A stretch of 52,804 bases of DNA from an uncultured Bacilli bacterium (GTDB lineage: Bacteria > Bacillota_I > Bacilli_A > RFN20 > CAG-631): positions 1-52,804 of the forward strand of contig CAKPXF010000017.1 of NCBI GenBank assembly GCA_934201705.1, in the 5' to 3' direction. Shown one piece after another: positions 14,418-23,732 of this stretch (positions within the stretch are counted from its first letter, which is position 1; each line of letters opens with the position of its first letter). The notes beneath the pieces are model-generated. The model worked only from the letters and a program-made list of their open reading frames with translations. It searched no databases and was not told the origin of the DNA. Both the position numbers and the translations under genes were made by a program.

Positions 14418-16175
14418 CTAGTCTTCTTTATTTAAAACTCTTAATAATTCAATAGCAACATTTTTAGGCATTATTTGTGATAATTGTTCAACTGGTGCTT
14501 TTTTTATTTCATCAACGCTTTGATAAATTGTTAAAAGTCTTTTCTTTCTAACATCGCCTAAGCCATTAATTCCATCAAGGATTGATGAAATCATTGATTT
14601 TGCTTTTTTATTTTTAAAGAAGGTAATAGCAAATCTATGAACCTCATCTTGCATTTTCATAAAAAACAAAAACAATTTTGAATCTTTTGGAAGTGGGATT
14701 TCTTCATATTTTTCATTAATAAAAGCTCTAGTTTTATGATTATCATCCTTTGCTAAGCCACAGACCTTCACTGATGTTATGTTTAGTTTATCTAAAGCAT
14801 CCTTAGCAGCTTTCATTTGATTAACTCCACCATCAACAAGAAGCATTTCAGACATAGCTAAGTTTTCCTTTAAAAGGTTATTAAAGCGACGATAAATTAC
14901 TTCATTTGTCATTTTTAAATCATCTTTAGTATAATCGCCATTAATATTAAATTTTCGATATTTATTTTTCATAGGATAGCCATTTTGAAACACAACTACT
15001 ACTCCTACTGCACTATCGCCTGAAATATGCGACATATCACACATTTCAATTGTTGATACCCTATTCATATTCACAAGACTTCCAAGTTCTATAAATATAT
15101 CCTCATCCTTACTAGCAAGTTCAATAAATTTGGCCTCAAGTGATTTTTTAGCATTTTCAATGGCCATTAAAATTAATTGCTGTCCACTAGCAATTTTAGG
15201 ATTTACTATACTAATTTGAAGCGTATCATTAAGTAATGATATATCTATATTATCAGAAATATATATTTCCTTTGGTATATCATGAGTTTGATAAAATTGC
15301 ATTAAATATGTAATAATCAATTCATTTATTTCACCAATATAGTCAATTACCTCATTGATTTTAGCATTTAAATAGCCATTTCGATACATCAATACTGAAA
15401 TTGATAAAAAGCCTTCTTTTACATAAAAGCCAATTACATCACGAGATACCTTATCATTAAATTCAATTATTTGCTTACTAGTAATGGCTTTTATTCCTTC
15501 CATTATATTTTTATATTCTAAAGCTTTTTCAAAATTTAATTCATCCGATGCTAAATACATTTTATGTTCAACATCCTTTAATATATCATGGCTATTTCCT
15601 TTAAAAAACTTATCTATTTCCTTTAAATAATTATCATAAGCGTTGTCATCTATTTTATTAATACAAGGACCTAAGCATTGATGCATTGAATAATAAAGGC
15701 AGCTAGTTTTTGGTATTTTATTACACTTTCTTAAAGGATAAATACTATTTAATAAGTTAATTACCTTATAAGCTGCTTTTGCATCAGGAAATGGTCCATA
15801 ATGCTTATATTTATTACTTTTAGCATCACGTCTTATAACAATTTTAGGATTCTTTTCCTTAGAAATAGCAATATATGGATAATGTTTATCATCCATAAAA
15901 ACAACATTAAAAGGAGGTAAATATTGCTTGATTAAATTTATCTCTAAAACTAATGCTTCCTTTTCTGAAAATGTTAAAACAAAATCAACATCATAAATCT
16001 GCTTTACTAAATTAGCTGTTTTATTATAATATTTACGATCAAAATATTGATTAACCCTTGTCTTTAAACGTTTTGCTTTACCAACATATAAAACATTATT
16101 ATCAATATCCTTATAAATATAACACCCAGGAGTATTTGGCATCATATCTAATTTTTCTTTTAATTTATCATTCAT
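14418..16175 (-). CDS. uvrC: UvrABC excision nuclease subunit C
   Basis: 585 residues with the full UvrC order. The N-terminal GIY-YIG nuclease (GCYIYKDIDNNVLYVGKAKR, about residues 17-36, then TFSEKEALVLE) makes the 3' incision. The UVR motif (KMYLASDELNFEKALEYK, about 200-220) contacts UvrB. The RNase H-like 5' nuclease (MCDMSHISGDSAVG and VDGGVNQ) and the C-terminal helix-hairpin-helix region (INGLGDVRKKRLL) follow. It completes dual incision in nucleotide excision repair. It begins 3 nt after mutS2 without a clear ribosome site, so coupling to mutS2 translation is likely. uvrA and uvrB are not in the window. Confidence 0.96.
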   Translation of the reverse strand: MNDKLKEKLDMMPNTPGCYIYKDIDNNVLYVGKAKRLKTRVNQYFDRKYYNKTANLVKQIYDVDFVLTFSEKEALVLEINLIKQYLPPFNVVFMDDKHYPYIAISKEKNPKIVIRRDAKSNKYKHYGPFPDAKAAYKVINLLNSIYPLRKCNKIPKTSCLYYSMHQCLGPCINKIDDNAYDNYLKEIDKFFKGNSHDILKDVEHKMYLASDELNFEKALEYKNIMEGIKAITSKQIIEFNDKVSRDVIGFYVKEGFLSISVLMYRNGYLNAKINEVIDYIGEINELIITYLMQFYQTHDIPKEIYISDNIDISLLNDTLQISIVNPKIASGQQLILMAIENAKKSLEAKFIELASKDEDIFIELGSLVNMNRVSTIEMCDMSHISGDSAVGVVVVFQNGYPMKNKYRKFNINGDYTKDDLKMTNEVIYRRFNNLLKENLAMSEMLLVDGGVNQMKAAKDALDKLNITSVKVCGLAKDDNHKTRAFINEKYEEIPLPKDSKLFLFFMKMQDEVHRFAITFFKNKKAKSMISSILDGINGLGDVRKKRLLTIYQSVDEIKKAPVEQLSQIMPKNVAIELLRVLNKED

Positions 16176-16178
16176 AAA

Positions 16179-18524
16179 TTATTTCTTTAACTTTAATTTA
16201 ACGATAGTAGCACCGCCACCACCTTCATTAAAACCTCCTAAATAAAAATCCTCAACATATTTATTATTCTTTAAATATTCATGAACCGCTTTTCTTAAAG
16301 CCCCAGTTCCAAAACCATGAATAATGCTAACCTGATTATATCTTACAAGTAAAGCTGCATCTAAATAATTACGTAAGGCTATTAAAGCCTCATCAACATG
16401 CATACCAATCAAATTTAATGAATTTGGAACACTTTTTTCCATAGCCTTTAAATTTTCAATTCTTACTTTATTTTTTACTACCTTACTTACTTTAGCTTCA
16501 TTTACCTTACTTAAATCAGATAAGTTAATAACCATAGTAGTATTATTAACTAAAACAACACATTTATTATTTTTAATATTCTTTACAGTAGCAATTTTGT
16601 TTAAGGAATTAATTCTAACTAAATCATTAACTTTAATTGTATCGTCATTTACTACTTTTTCTTTTTCATTTTCAGCCAATTCATTTAATTTGTTTAAAGC
16701 ATTATTTTTTAAATGAACTTTAAAGCCTTCTTTTTTGCTTTCGTTTTTAAACTCTTCAACTATTTGATTAATTTGCTTATAAGCCTCATCTAGCATTTCT
16801 TCTTTCTTTAAGGATACATCATTATAAGCTTCATTTAATCTTTTTTCTAACTCTTCATTTTTACTATTAGCTTCCTTTAATAAGTTATCAAGCTCTACTT
16901 CCTTTTCATTTAGAGCATTAATTTTATTATTCTCATCCTTTAATTTTAAAGATAATTCATCAATAATCGCATCAAGCTTATTAGCACTAGCAGATTTATA
17001 TTTTTTAGCATTATCAATTATTTCTTGCTTTAAGCCTAAGCGCGATGATATTTCAAGAGCATAGCTTCTACCAACAACATTTAATAATAGCTTATAGGTT
17101 GGCATTAATGTTTCTTCATTAAAGCCCATTGAGGCAAGAGTTATTTTTAATGAATCATTAGCATAGTCCTTTATCCCTAAATAATGTGTTGATATCATAG
17201 CAATCGAGCCAACCTTATCAATATATTCAATAATAGCTTTAGCTAAGGCCTCACCCTCACTAGGATCAGTTTTACTTCCAAGTTCATCCATAATTACTAA
17301 ACTATGATTATCAATTTGATTTATTATTTCGCTAACATTTTTCATATGTGATGAAAAGCCAGAAAGTGATTGAGTTATTGATTGCTCATCACCAATATCA
17401 ACAAAGATATTTCTAAAAATAGGAAGGCTTGCCTCCTTTATAGGTAAAGGTAGTCCACATTGATTCATTAAAACTAATAAGGCTATTGTTTTCAAAGCAA
17501 CTGTTTTACCACCAGCATTAGGCCCTGAAATAACAATTATTTTATTATTATCTCCGCCTAAATAAAAATCGTTTTTAACAACATGCTTTATATCAAGTAA
17601 AGGATGATAAGCCTCATGTAATATTATCGCGTTATTATTATTATTAATAGAAGCAAGCTCATAATTATTAGCTAAGCCATAGCTACCCTTTAATATCATA
17701 AATGATAATTCACCTAAAGCTTCATTATTTAGCAATAATTCATTATAGTGCTTATTTATTAAGTCACATAAAGCTTTAGTAATTCTTATTATTTCAATTT
17801 CCTCTTCATAATGTAATTGTTCAAGCATTACATTGTTTTCAGTAACAGAATATGGTTCAATAAATATTGTATTTGCAGATTGTGAAACATCAATTACAAT
17901 ACCCTTCACTTGTGATTTAAAGCTAGCCTTAACTGGTAAAACATAATGATTGCCACGAGTTGCTATATAATTATCTGATAGTAATGACGAATTATTTTTT
18001 AAAAAGCTATTTAGCTTATCCTTTATTTCATTTTCAAGCTTTTTTATAGAATTTCTAATAGTTTTTAATTTTGTTGAAGCATGATCATATAAAGTAAAAT
18101 TAGGATTAACACAAAACTTTATTTGATCAAGTAACTCATTAACGTTATTTAATGATCTTATATATTTAAATGTATAATAAAATTCTTCTGCTTCAAGCTT
18201 AGTATTAGCTATAAAGTTTTTTAAAGAGGCAATTACTTCAAGCATATTTACAAACTCATAAATTTCTTCTAATGTTAATATAGCATTTTTATGAACCTTA
18301 TCTAAAAAAACACTAACATCAACAAGCTGAGCAAGGGATGGAAATGTTCCAAATGTTACTAGCTTATAGCCTTCTTTGCTTTTATTAATATTTTCTAAAA
18401 CTACTTCATCAAAATAAAGTGGCTTGAGTTCATTTACCTTTTTTCTACTTAATTCGTTAATATTATATTTTAATATTAACTCTTTTATTTTATCAAATTC
18501 TAATATTTCAAATAATCTATTCAT
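16179..18524 (-). CDS. mutS2: MutS2: MutS-like ATPase with Smr endonuclease domain
   Basis: 781 residues. The MutS core lacks the mismatch-recognition domain I. The ABC-type ATPase shows Walker A GPNAGGKT, the segment SLSGFSSHMKN and Walker B LVIMDELGSKTDPSEG (about 330-420). A long coiled coil follows (about 510-620), and the C-terminal Smr domain has LIGMHVDEAL and HGFGTGALRKAVHEYL. MutS2 in Firmicutes counters homologous recombination and acts on collided ribosomes. I use ATG at 18524: AAGGTGAT lies upstream of it at proper spacing, while the in-frame GTG at 18533 is part of that ribosome site. It is first in an operon with uvrC. Confidence 0.95.
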   Translation of the reverse strand: MNRLFEILEFDKIKELILKYNINELSRKKVNELKPLYFDEVVLENINKSKEGYKLVTFGTFPSLAQLVDVSVFLDKVHKNAILTLEEIYEFVNMLEVIASLKNFIANTKLEAEEFYYTFKYIRSLNNVNELLDQIKFCVNPNFTLYDHASTKLKTIRNSIKKLENEIKDKLNSFLKNNSSLLSDNYIATRGNHYVLPVKASFKSQVKGIVIDVSQSANTIFIEPYSVTENNVMLEQLHYEEEIEIIRITKALCDLINKHYNELLLNNEALGELSFMILKGSYGLANNYELASINNNNNAIILHEAYHPLLDIKHVVKNDFYLGGDNNKIIVISGPNAGGKTVALKTIALLVLMNQCGLPLPIKEASLPIFRNIFVDIGDEQSITQSLSGFSSHMKNVSEIINQIDNHSLVIMDELGSKTDPSEGEALAKAIIEYIDKVGSIAMISTHYLGIKDYANDSLKITLASMGFNEETLMPTYKLLLNVVGRSYALEISSRLGLKQEIIDNAKKYKSASANKLDAIIDELSLKLKDENNKINALNEKEVELDNLLKEANSKNEELEKRLNEAYNDVSLKKEEMLDEAYKQINQIVEEFKNESKKEGFKVHLKNNALNKLNELAENEKEKVVNDDTIKVNDLVRINSLNKIATVKNIKNNKCVVLVNNTTMVINLSDLSKVNEAKVSKVVKNKVRIENLKAMEKSVPNSLNLIGMHVDEALIALRNYLDAALLVRYNQVSIIHGFGTGALRKAVHEYLKNNKYVEDFYLGGFNEGGGGATIVKLKLKK

Positions 18525-18546
18525 CTTTATCACCTTGTTCTTTATA

Positions 18547-18555
18547 ATTATAGCA
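18547..18555 (-). promoter_or_regulatory. Extended -10 promoter of mutS2-uvrC
   Basis: Reverse-strand TGCTATAAT (18555-18547), an extended -10 without a clear -35, about 23 nt before the mutS2 ATG. The divergent LD-carboxypeptidase/aro operon must start in the same 70-bp gap, but I see no convincing promoter for it. Confidence 0.5.
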
Positions 18556-18595
18556 AAAAATGATATTATATACTATAAAGGAAGGAAGAAAAAAT

Positions 18596-19615
18596 ATGAA
18601 ATATCCACATTTTTTAAAAGATAATGCAACTATTGCTTTAATTGCCACTTCTTGTGGAAGTAATAAGAATCCCTATAGGCTAAGAACCCAAGTAGGTATT
18701 AAAAAGTTTTTAAAGCAAGGCTATAAAATAAAAAAAGGGCATCGCTTGTTTTTAAATAAAAATGCAGTTAGTGGTCCCCATACCTTAAGAGCTAGTGATT
18801 TTAATAAAATGTATAAAAATAAAAATATAGATTTTATTTGGTCAACAGGTGGTGGAGAGTTAATGATTGGTATGCTTCCTTATGTTGACTTTGATAAAAT
18901 AAAAAAACTTCCGCCTAAATTCTTTATGGGCTTTTCTGATAATACAAATTTAACATTTACCTTAACTACAATTTGTGATATAGCTACAATATATGGCTGT
19001 AGCATAGGCTCATTTGCCTATGAGACATTAAATGAAGATACCATTGATCATTATAAGTTAATGAAAGGTGAAAAGTTAGCTTTTACTTCTTATAAATATT
19101 TTCATGGTGAAAATAGTAAAGTAAATGATGCTACACCTTTAACGCCATTAATTTATAATGATATTAATATTATTCAAAGCTTAAATAATGCTAATGAACA
19201 CTTTGAAGGAAGAATTATCGGGGGTTGCTTTGATTGTATTTTATGCTTATGCGGTACAAAATTTGATAATGTTGCTAATTTTATTGAAAAATATAAAAAT
19301 GATGGCATCATTTGGTATTTTGATGTTTGTGATTTAAATACAGCCGCTTTATATAGAGGCTTATTTCAACTTAAAAATGCCTCTTGGTTTAAATATGTAA
19401 AGGGCTTTATCTTTGGTAGACTTTTAAATAAATATGAGCCACTTGATTATACATTAAAGCAAGCTTTAAGCGATGCTTTAAGTGATTTAAATGTTCCTGT
19501 TATTTACGATGCAGATATATCGCATATTTCTCCAAAAATTCCTATAATAAATGGTAGTATTGCTACTATAAATTATGAAAATAACAAATTAAGCATTTCA
19601 TTTACTTTAAAATAA
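18596..19615 (+). CDS. S66-family LD-carboxypeptidase (LdcA/MccF-like)
   Basis: 339 residues when begun at the ATG at 18596, which has the ribosome site AAGGAAGGAAG; the longer open frame from 18560 lacks one. The N-terminal IALIATSCGS, the STGGGELM turn, the nucleophile Ser in GFSDNT and the later EGRIIGGCFDCI and DISHISPK carry the Ser-Glu-His triad of the S66 family. These enzymes remove the terminal D-alanine from muramoyl tetrapeptides during wall recycling, or in MccF cleave microcin C7. No signal peptide is present, so it is cytoplasmic. It precedes aroB by 14 nt and appears to lead the aro operon, an odd functional pairing. Confidence 0.87.
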   Translation: MKYPHFLKDNATIALIATSCGSNKNPYRLRTQVGIKKFLKQGYKIKKGHRLFLNKNAVSGPHTLRASDFNKMYKNKNIDFIWSTGGGELMIGMLPYVDFDKIKKLPPKFFMGFSDNTNLTFTLTTICDIATIYGCSIGSFAYETLNEDTIDHYKLMKGEKLAFTSYKYFHGENSKVNDATPLTPLIYNDINIIQSLNNANEHFEGRIIGGCFDCILCLCGTKFDNVANFIEKYKNDGIIWYFDVCDLNTAALYRGLFQLKNASWFKYVKGFIFGRLLNKYEPLDYTLKQALSDALSDLNVPVIYDADISHISPKIPIINGSIATINYENNKLSISFTLK

Positions 19616-19629
19616 AGAAGGATACCTTA

Positions 19630-20613
19630 ATGAAGAAATTATTAATTAAAGGCATAAATAAAAAATATAAGGTTATTATTAAAAATAATTTATTAAATAA
19701 CTTAACAGCTTATTATAATACTAATAAGCAAGCTTTACTATTAAGTGATGATAATATTCCACTTTCTTATAAAGAAAGTATTAAAGCACAATACAATGTT
19801 ACTTGTAGTGTTATTTTAAAGCATGGTGAAAAAAGTAAAAATTACAAAAATGCTTTAAAGGTAATAAATACCTTACTTATAAATAATTTTAATAAGGATG
19901 ATGTAATTATTGCATTAGGTGGTGGCGTTATTTTAGATATTGCTTCTTTAATTGCCGCTCTTTATAAAAGAGGCATTAATTTAGTTTTTATTCCAACATC
20001 AATGCTTTCTATGGTTGATGCAAGTATTGGTAGTAAAAATGCTATTGATTTTAATAATATTAAAAATGTCATTGGTACATTTTATGATCCTAGTATTGTT
20101 TTAATTGATCCTACACTATTAAAAACATTAAAGAAAAGAGAAATTTATAGTGGCTTATGTGAAGCTTTAAAAGTAGCATTAATTCATAATGTTAATTTTT
20201 ATAATTATATTAAAAAAAATACTTTATCCTTAAATTATGAAAAGGTCATTTATGAATCATTAAAAATTAAAAAATATTTTGTTGAAAATGATAAATATGA
20301 CACTTCAATTCGTCATGCATTAAATTTTGGACATACCTATGGTCATGCCATTGAAATAGTTTATAATCTTCCTCATGGAATAGCAATTGGTATTGGAATG
20401 CTTAAAGTACTTGAAAATCCTTTAAGAAATGAGGTTGCTTGCATTTTAAAAAAATGGCGGATTAATTACAAAAAATATTTAAACGATAACTCTTATAATT
20501 ATTACATTTTACAAGATAAAAAAATTAAAAATAATAGAATTGATTTAGTTGTTGTTAAAACTCTAGGTAGCTTTGAAATTAAAAGTATAGAAGTTGGTGA
20601 TTCAAATGGATAA
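19630..20613 (+). CDS. aroB: 3-dehydroquinate synthase
   Basis: 327 residues, somewhat short for AroB (about 340-360). The NAD-binding segment is ALGGGVILDIASLIAALYKR, followed by FIPTSMLSMVDASIGSKNAI and the metal-binding histidines in FGHTYGHAIE and LPHGIAIG. It converts DAHP to 3-dehydroquinate, step two of the shikimate pathway. The ribosome site is AAGAAGGAT. Its stop codon overlaps the aroC start, so it is translationally coupled in the operon. The shortness lies in the C-terminal helical domain; all catalytic motifs I can recognise are intact. Confidence 0.93.
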   Translation: MKKLLIKGINKKYKVIIKNNLLNNLTAYYNTNKQALLLSDDNIPLSYKESIKAQYNVTCSVILKHGEKSKNYKNALKVINTLLINNFNKDDVIIALGGGVILDIASLIAALYKRGINLVFIPTSMLSMVDASIGSKNAIDFNNIKNVIGTFYDPSIVLIDPTLLKTLKKREIYSGLCEALKVALIHNVNFYNYIKKNTLSLNYEKVIYESLKIKKYFVENDKYDTSIRHALNFGHTYGHAIEIVYNLPHGIAIGIGMLKVLENPLRNEVACILKKWRINYKKYLNDNSYNYYILQDKKIKNNRIDLVVVKTLGSFEIKSIEVGDSNG

Positions 20614-21685
20614 TAGCTTTGGTGAATTTTTAAAAATTAAAATATATGGTACATCTCATTGTAAATATTTAAAAGCAACTATAAAGAACTTCCCTAAAGA
20701 TATAAAAATTAATATGGATGAAATTAATCATTTTCTTTATTTAAGAAAAAGCCATAGTAATTTAACAACTCCTCGTTTTGAAGAGGATGAAGTTATCTTT
20801 GAAAATGGAATTAATAATGATATAACAACAGGAGAAACAATTTCCTTTAAAATTTATAATAAAAATACTAAAAGTAGCGATTATGTTAAAGGCGTATGTC
20901 GACCATCTCATGCTGATTATGTTGGTTATTTAAAATATGGTGATAATTATGACTATAGAGGTGGCGGATTTTTTTCAGGAAGAATTAGTGTCTTACTTGT
21001 CGTAATTGGAGCTTTATGTAAACAAGTGTTAAATAATTTAGATGTCAAGGTAGCATCTCATATCAAAGAATTACATGGTATTTTAGATGATGAATTTGAT
21101 TTTAAAAATATTAATGAGACTATTAATAAGCTAAACAAAAAAGAATTTGCTGTTATAAATAACGATATTTCATTAAAAATGAAAAAGGAAATTTTAAAAG
21201 CAAAGGAAGAAAATGATTCTGTTGGTGGAATTATTGAAACTATAGCTATAAATGTTCCTCTTTGCTTAGGTGAGCCGTATTTTAATTCCTTTGAATCATA
21301 TTTATCACATTTATTATTTTCACTAGGCGGTATAAAAGGTGTTGAATTTGGTGATGGCTTTGCCTTTAAAAATAAAAAAGGTAGTGAAGTTGCTGATGAG
21401 CTAAAAATAATTAATAACAATATCAAAATACTTTCTAACCATAATGGTGGGATTAATGGTGGAATTAGTAATGGTAATCCTATTATTTTTAGATGTGTTA
21501 TTAAACCAACATCATCAATTGCTAAGCCTTTAAATACTATCAATTATTTATCTAATGAAAATATCACCTTAAATTTAAAAGGAAGACATGATCCTTGTAT
21601 TTTAACGAGAATTAGAGTAGCCATTGATGCTATTACTTATATAACAATACTTGATTTTTATTTAAGATTACTTAAAAAGGGCTAG
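20606..21685 (+). CDS. aroC: Chorismate synthase
   Basis: About 359 residues from the ATG at 20606, which follows GGTGAT; the in-frame TTG at 20594 is less likely. Family signatures are SNLTTPRFEEDE, RGGGFFSGRISV (FMN site, usually GGGRSSAR), DSVGGIIE, GIKGVEFGDGF, NGGINGGISNGNP and GRHDPCILTR. It makes chorismate from EPSP with reduced FMN. The two deviations at the FMN/phosphate loop (the usual R-S-S-A-R becomes F-F-S-G-R) and at the N-terminal loop (RKSHSN for RPGQSK-like) are unusual, but the rest is conserved. It overlaps the end of aroB by 8 nt. Confidence 0.92.
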   Translation: MDNSFGEFLKIKIYGTSHCKYLKATIKNFPKDIKINMDEINHFLYLRKSHSNLTTPRFEEDEVIFENGINNDITTGETISFKIYNKNTKSSDYVKGVCRPSHADYVGYLKYGDNYDYRGGGFFSGRISVLLVVIGALCKQVLNNLDVKVASHIKELHGILDDEFDFKNINETINKLNKKEFAVINNDISLKMKKEILKAKEENDSVGGIIETIAINVPLCLGEPYFNSFESYLSHLLFSLGGIKGVEFGDGFAFKNKKGSEVADELKIINNNIKILSNHNGGINGGISNGNPIIFRCVIKPTSSIAKPLNTINYLSNENITLNLKGRHDPCILTRIRVAIDAITYITILDFYLRLLKKG

Positions 21686-21688
21686 TTT

Positions 21689-22930
21689 ATGAAATATTAC
21701 TTAATTGGAAAAACTTTAAAACATTCACATTCTTTACAAATTCATAATGGATTATATAATTTTAATTATGGCTTATTATCTTTAAATAATAAATCATTTA
21801 TCAATTTTATGGAAAAAAAAGATTTTAAAGGCTTAAATGTTACAATTCCCTATAAAAATCAAGTTATTCCTTATTTATACTATAAGGATGAAATTGTAAA
21901 TATTACATCTGCTTGTAATACTATAGTTAATAAAAATAATAAGCTCTATGGATATAATACTGATTATTATGGCTTTTTAGATTTATTAAATTATTATAAG
22001 ATTGATATAGCAAATAAAGTATGCTTAATACTTGGAAGTGGTAGTACTAGTAAAAGCGTTTATCAAGCCTTAATTAATAAAAAAGCCAATAAAATATATG
22101 TTGTTTCAAGAAATAATGGCTTAACATATAATAAATTAAATTTAATTGCTAAAGAAGTAGAAATCATTATAAATACCACTCCTTTTAATATGTATCCAAA
22201 AAGTACTAATAAATCTTTAGTAGATTTAAAAATGTTTAATAATTTAAAGGAAGTCATCGATGTTATTTATAATCCTTTTAGAACTAAGCTGTTAATTGAT
22301 GCTAAGGATTTACACATTAATTATCATAATGGCTTATATATGCTAGTATTACAAGCATATTATACTGAAAAGATATTTAAGCAAAAAGGTATTTTAAAAA
22401 AGGATGCTATAAGAATATATAAGAATTTATTTTTCGATAATACTAATATTGTTTTAATAGGCATGCCTTCATCAGGGAAAAGTAAAATTGGTAAGATGCT
22501 TGCATTAAAATTAAATAAGGAATTTATTGATGTTGATAAAGAAATTGAAGAAAAAACCAATATTACAAATAAGGATTTTATTTTGACTTATGGTGAAAAA
22601 GAGTTTAGGAAAGAAGAAAGAAAGGTCATTTCTTCTTTAAAAAATAAAAAAGGAGTTATTATTTCAACTGGTGGAGGTAGCATTTTAAATAAAAATAATG
22701 TAAACTATTTATGTATGAATGGGATTATAGTTTATTTAAATCGTAAATTTAAATCCTTAAGCGTAAGTGATTCACGTCCACTTAGTAACGATTATACAAA
22801 ATTAAAAAAATTATATAAGGAACGTTTACCTTTATATAAAAAATATGCTGATATAATAATTAAAGATAATGATGAAGATGAAAAAATTGTAAATGAAATA
22901 ATAAGAAGGTGTTTTAATGGAAAATTTTGA
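21689..22930 (+). CDS. Shikimate dehydrogenase-shikimate kinase fusion
   Basis: 413 residues joining two pathway enzymes. Residues about 1-245 are AroE: substrate loop KHSHS, LNVTIPYKN with the catalytic Lys, the NT and GYNTDYYGF elements, and the NADP-binding turn ILGSGSTSKS. Residues about 250-413 are AroK: P-loop GMPSSGKS (258-265), FIDVDKEIEE and STGGGS. It would reduce 3-dehydroshikimate and phosphorylate shikimate, two consecutive steps. The frame is continuous and both halves are complete, so this is a real fusion. It sits 3 nt behind aroC and overlaps the DAHP synthase by 14 nt, ending in TGA, which also shows that TGA is a stop here. Confidence 0.92.
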   Translation: MKYYLIGKTLKHSHSLQIHNGLYNFNYGLLSLNNKSFINFMEKKDFKGLNVTIPYKNQVIPYLYYKDEIVNITSACNTIVNKNNKLYGYNTDYYGFLDLLNYYKIDIANKVCLILGSGSTSKSVYQALINKKANKIYVVSRNNGLTYNKLNLIAKEVEIIINTTPFNMYPKSTNKSLVDLKMFNNLKEVIDVIYNPFRTKLLIDAKDLHINYHNGLYMLVLQAYYTEKIFKQKGILKKDAIRIYKNLFFDNTNIVLIGMPSSGKSKIGKMLALKLNKEFIDVDKEIEEKTNITNKDFILTYGEKEFRKEERKVISSLKNKKGVIISTGGGSILNKNNVNYLCMNGIIVYLNRKFKSLSVSDSRPLSNDYTKLKKLYKERLPLYKKYADIIIKDNDEDEKIVNEIIRRCFNGKF

Positions 22931-23732
22931 TGATTTAAAATTAGTATTAAAGAAAAATAAAGATGATAAAACTATTATAGACATAAATGGTGTTAAAATC
23001 GGTGGTAATGATTTAGTTTTTATCGCTGGGCCATGCGCTGTTGAAAGTAAAACTCAATTAAAAAATATTGCTTTAAAGGTAAAAGCTGCTAAGGCTAATA
23101 TTTTACGTGGTGGTAGCTTTAAGCTTCGTACTTCCCCTTATTCATTTCAAGGTCTTCATGAATTTGCACTTTCTTATTTAAAAGAAGTTAAAGAAGAATT
23201 AAATATGCCTGTAATTTCAGAAATTACGACAATTGAATCAATTAATGAATTTGTTAAAAATGTTGACATTATTCAAGTTGGTGCAAGAAATATGCAAAAC
23301 TATGAATTATTAAAAGAATTAGGAAAGATAAATAAACCTATTTTATTAAAAAGAGGAATGGCCAATACTATTAAGGAATGGTTGCTTGCCGCTGAATATA
23401 TTTTAGCAAATGGTAATAAAAATGTTATTTTATGTGAAAGGGGTATTAGAACATTTGAAACTGAAACAAGAAATACTTTAGATTTGTCAGCCGTTGCAAT
23501 TATAAAAAAAATATCACACCTTCCTATTATTGTTGATCCATCTCATGCGACTGGAAGAAGTGATTTGGTTTATAATATGTCTTTAGCTGCTATTGCATCT
23601 AATGCTGATGGATTAATCATTGAAGTAAATGATAACCCAAACACTGCCTTATCAGATGGAATGCAAGCAATCTCTTCAGACACCTTAAAGGATATTATTA
23701 TTAAAGCAAAGAAAATTAAGGAAATAATTTAA
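22917..23732 (+). CDS. DAHP synthase (type I-beta, short form)
   Basis: 271 residues. The AroF/KDPS-type (beta/alpha)8 barrel shows IAGPCAVES, LRGGSFKLRTSPYSFQG, ISEITT, VGARNMQN, LLKRGM, LCERGIRTFE, IVDPSHATG and DGLIIEV; Cys in GPC, His in DPSHATG and the later Glu and Asp are the metal ligands. It condenses phosphoenolpyruvate with erythrose-4-phosphate to start the shikimate pathway. Only about 30 residues precede the barrel, too few for the ferredoxin-like, ACT or chorismate-mutase regulatory domains, so feedback control, if any, must come from another protein. It starts inside the preceding fusion gene (14-nt overlap), and its TAA overlaps the aroA ATG. Confidence 0.93.
   Translation: MENFDDLKLVLKKNKDDKTIIDINGVKIGGNDLVFIAGPCAVESKTQLKNIALKVKAAKANILRGGSFKLRTSPYSFQGLHEFALSYLKEVKEELNMPVISEITTIESINEFVKNVDIIQVGARNMQNYELLKELGKINKPILLKRGMANTIKEWLLAAEYILANGNKNVILCERGIRTFETETRNTLDLSAVAIIKKISHLPIIVDPSHATGRSDLVYNMSLAAIASNADGLIIEVNDNPNTALSDGMQAISSDTLKDIIIKAKKIKEII

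Noticed and set aside
22928..22930. Genetic code 4 (TGA = Trp)
   Set aside because: TGA ends the AroE-AroK fusion, the DUF3137 protein and the DUF58 protein at the expected lengths, and Trp is encoded by TGG throughout.
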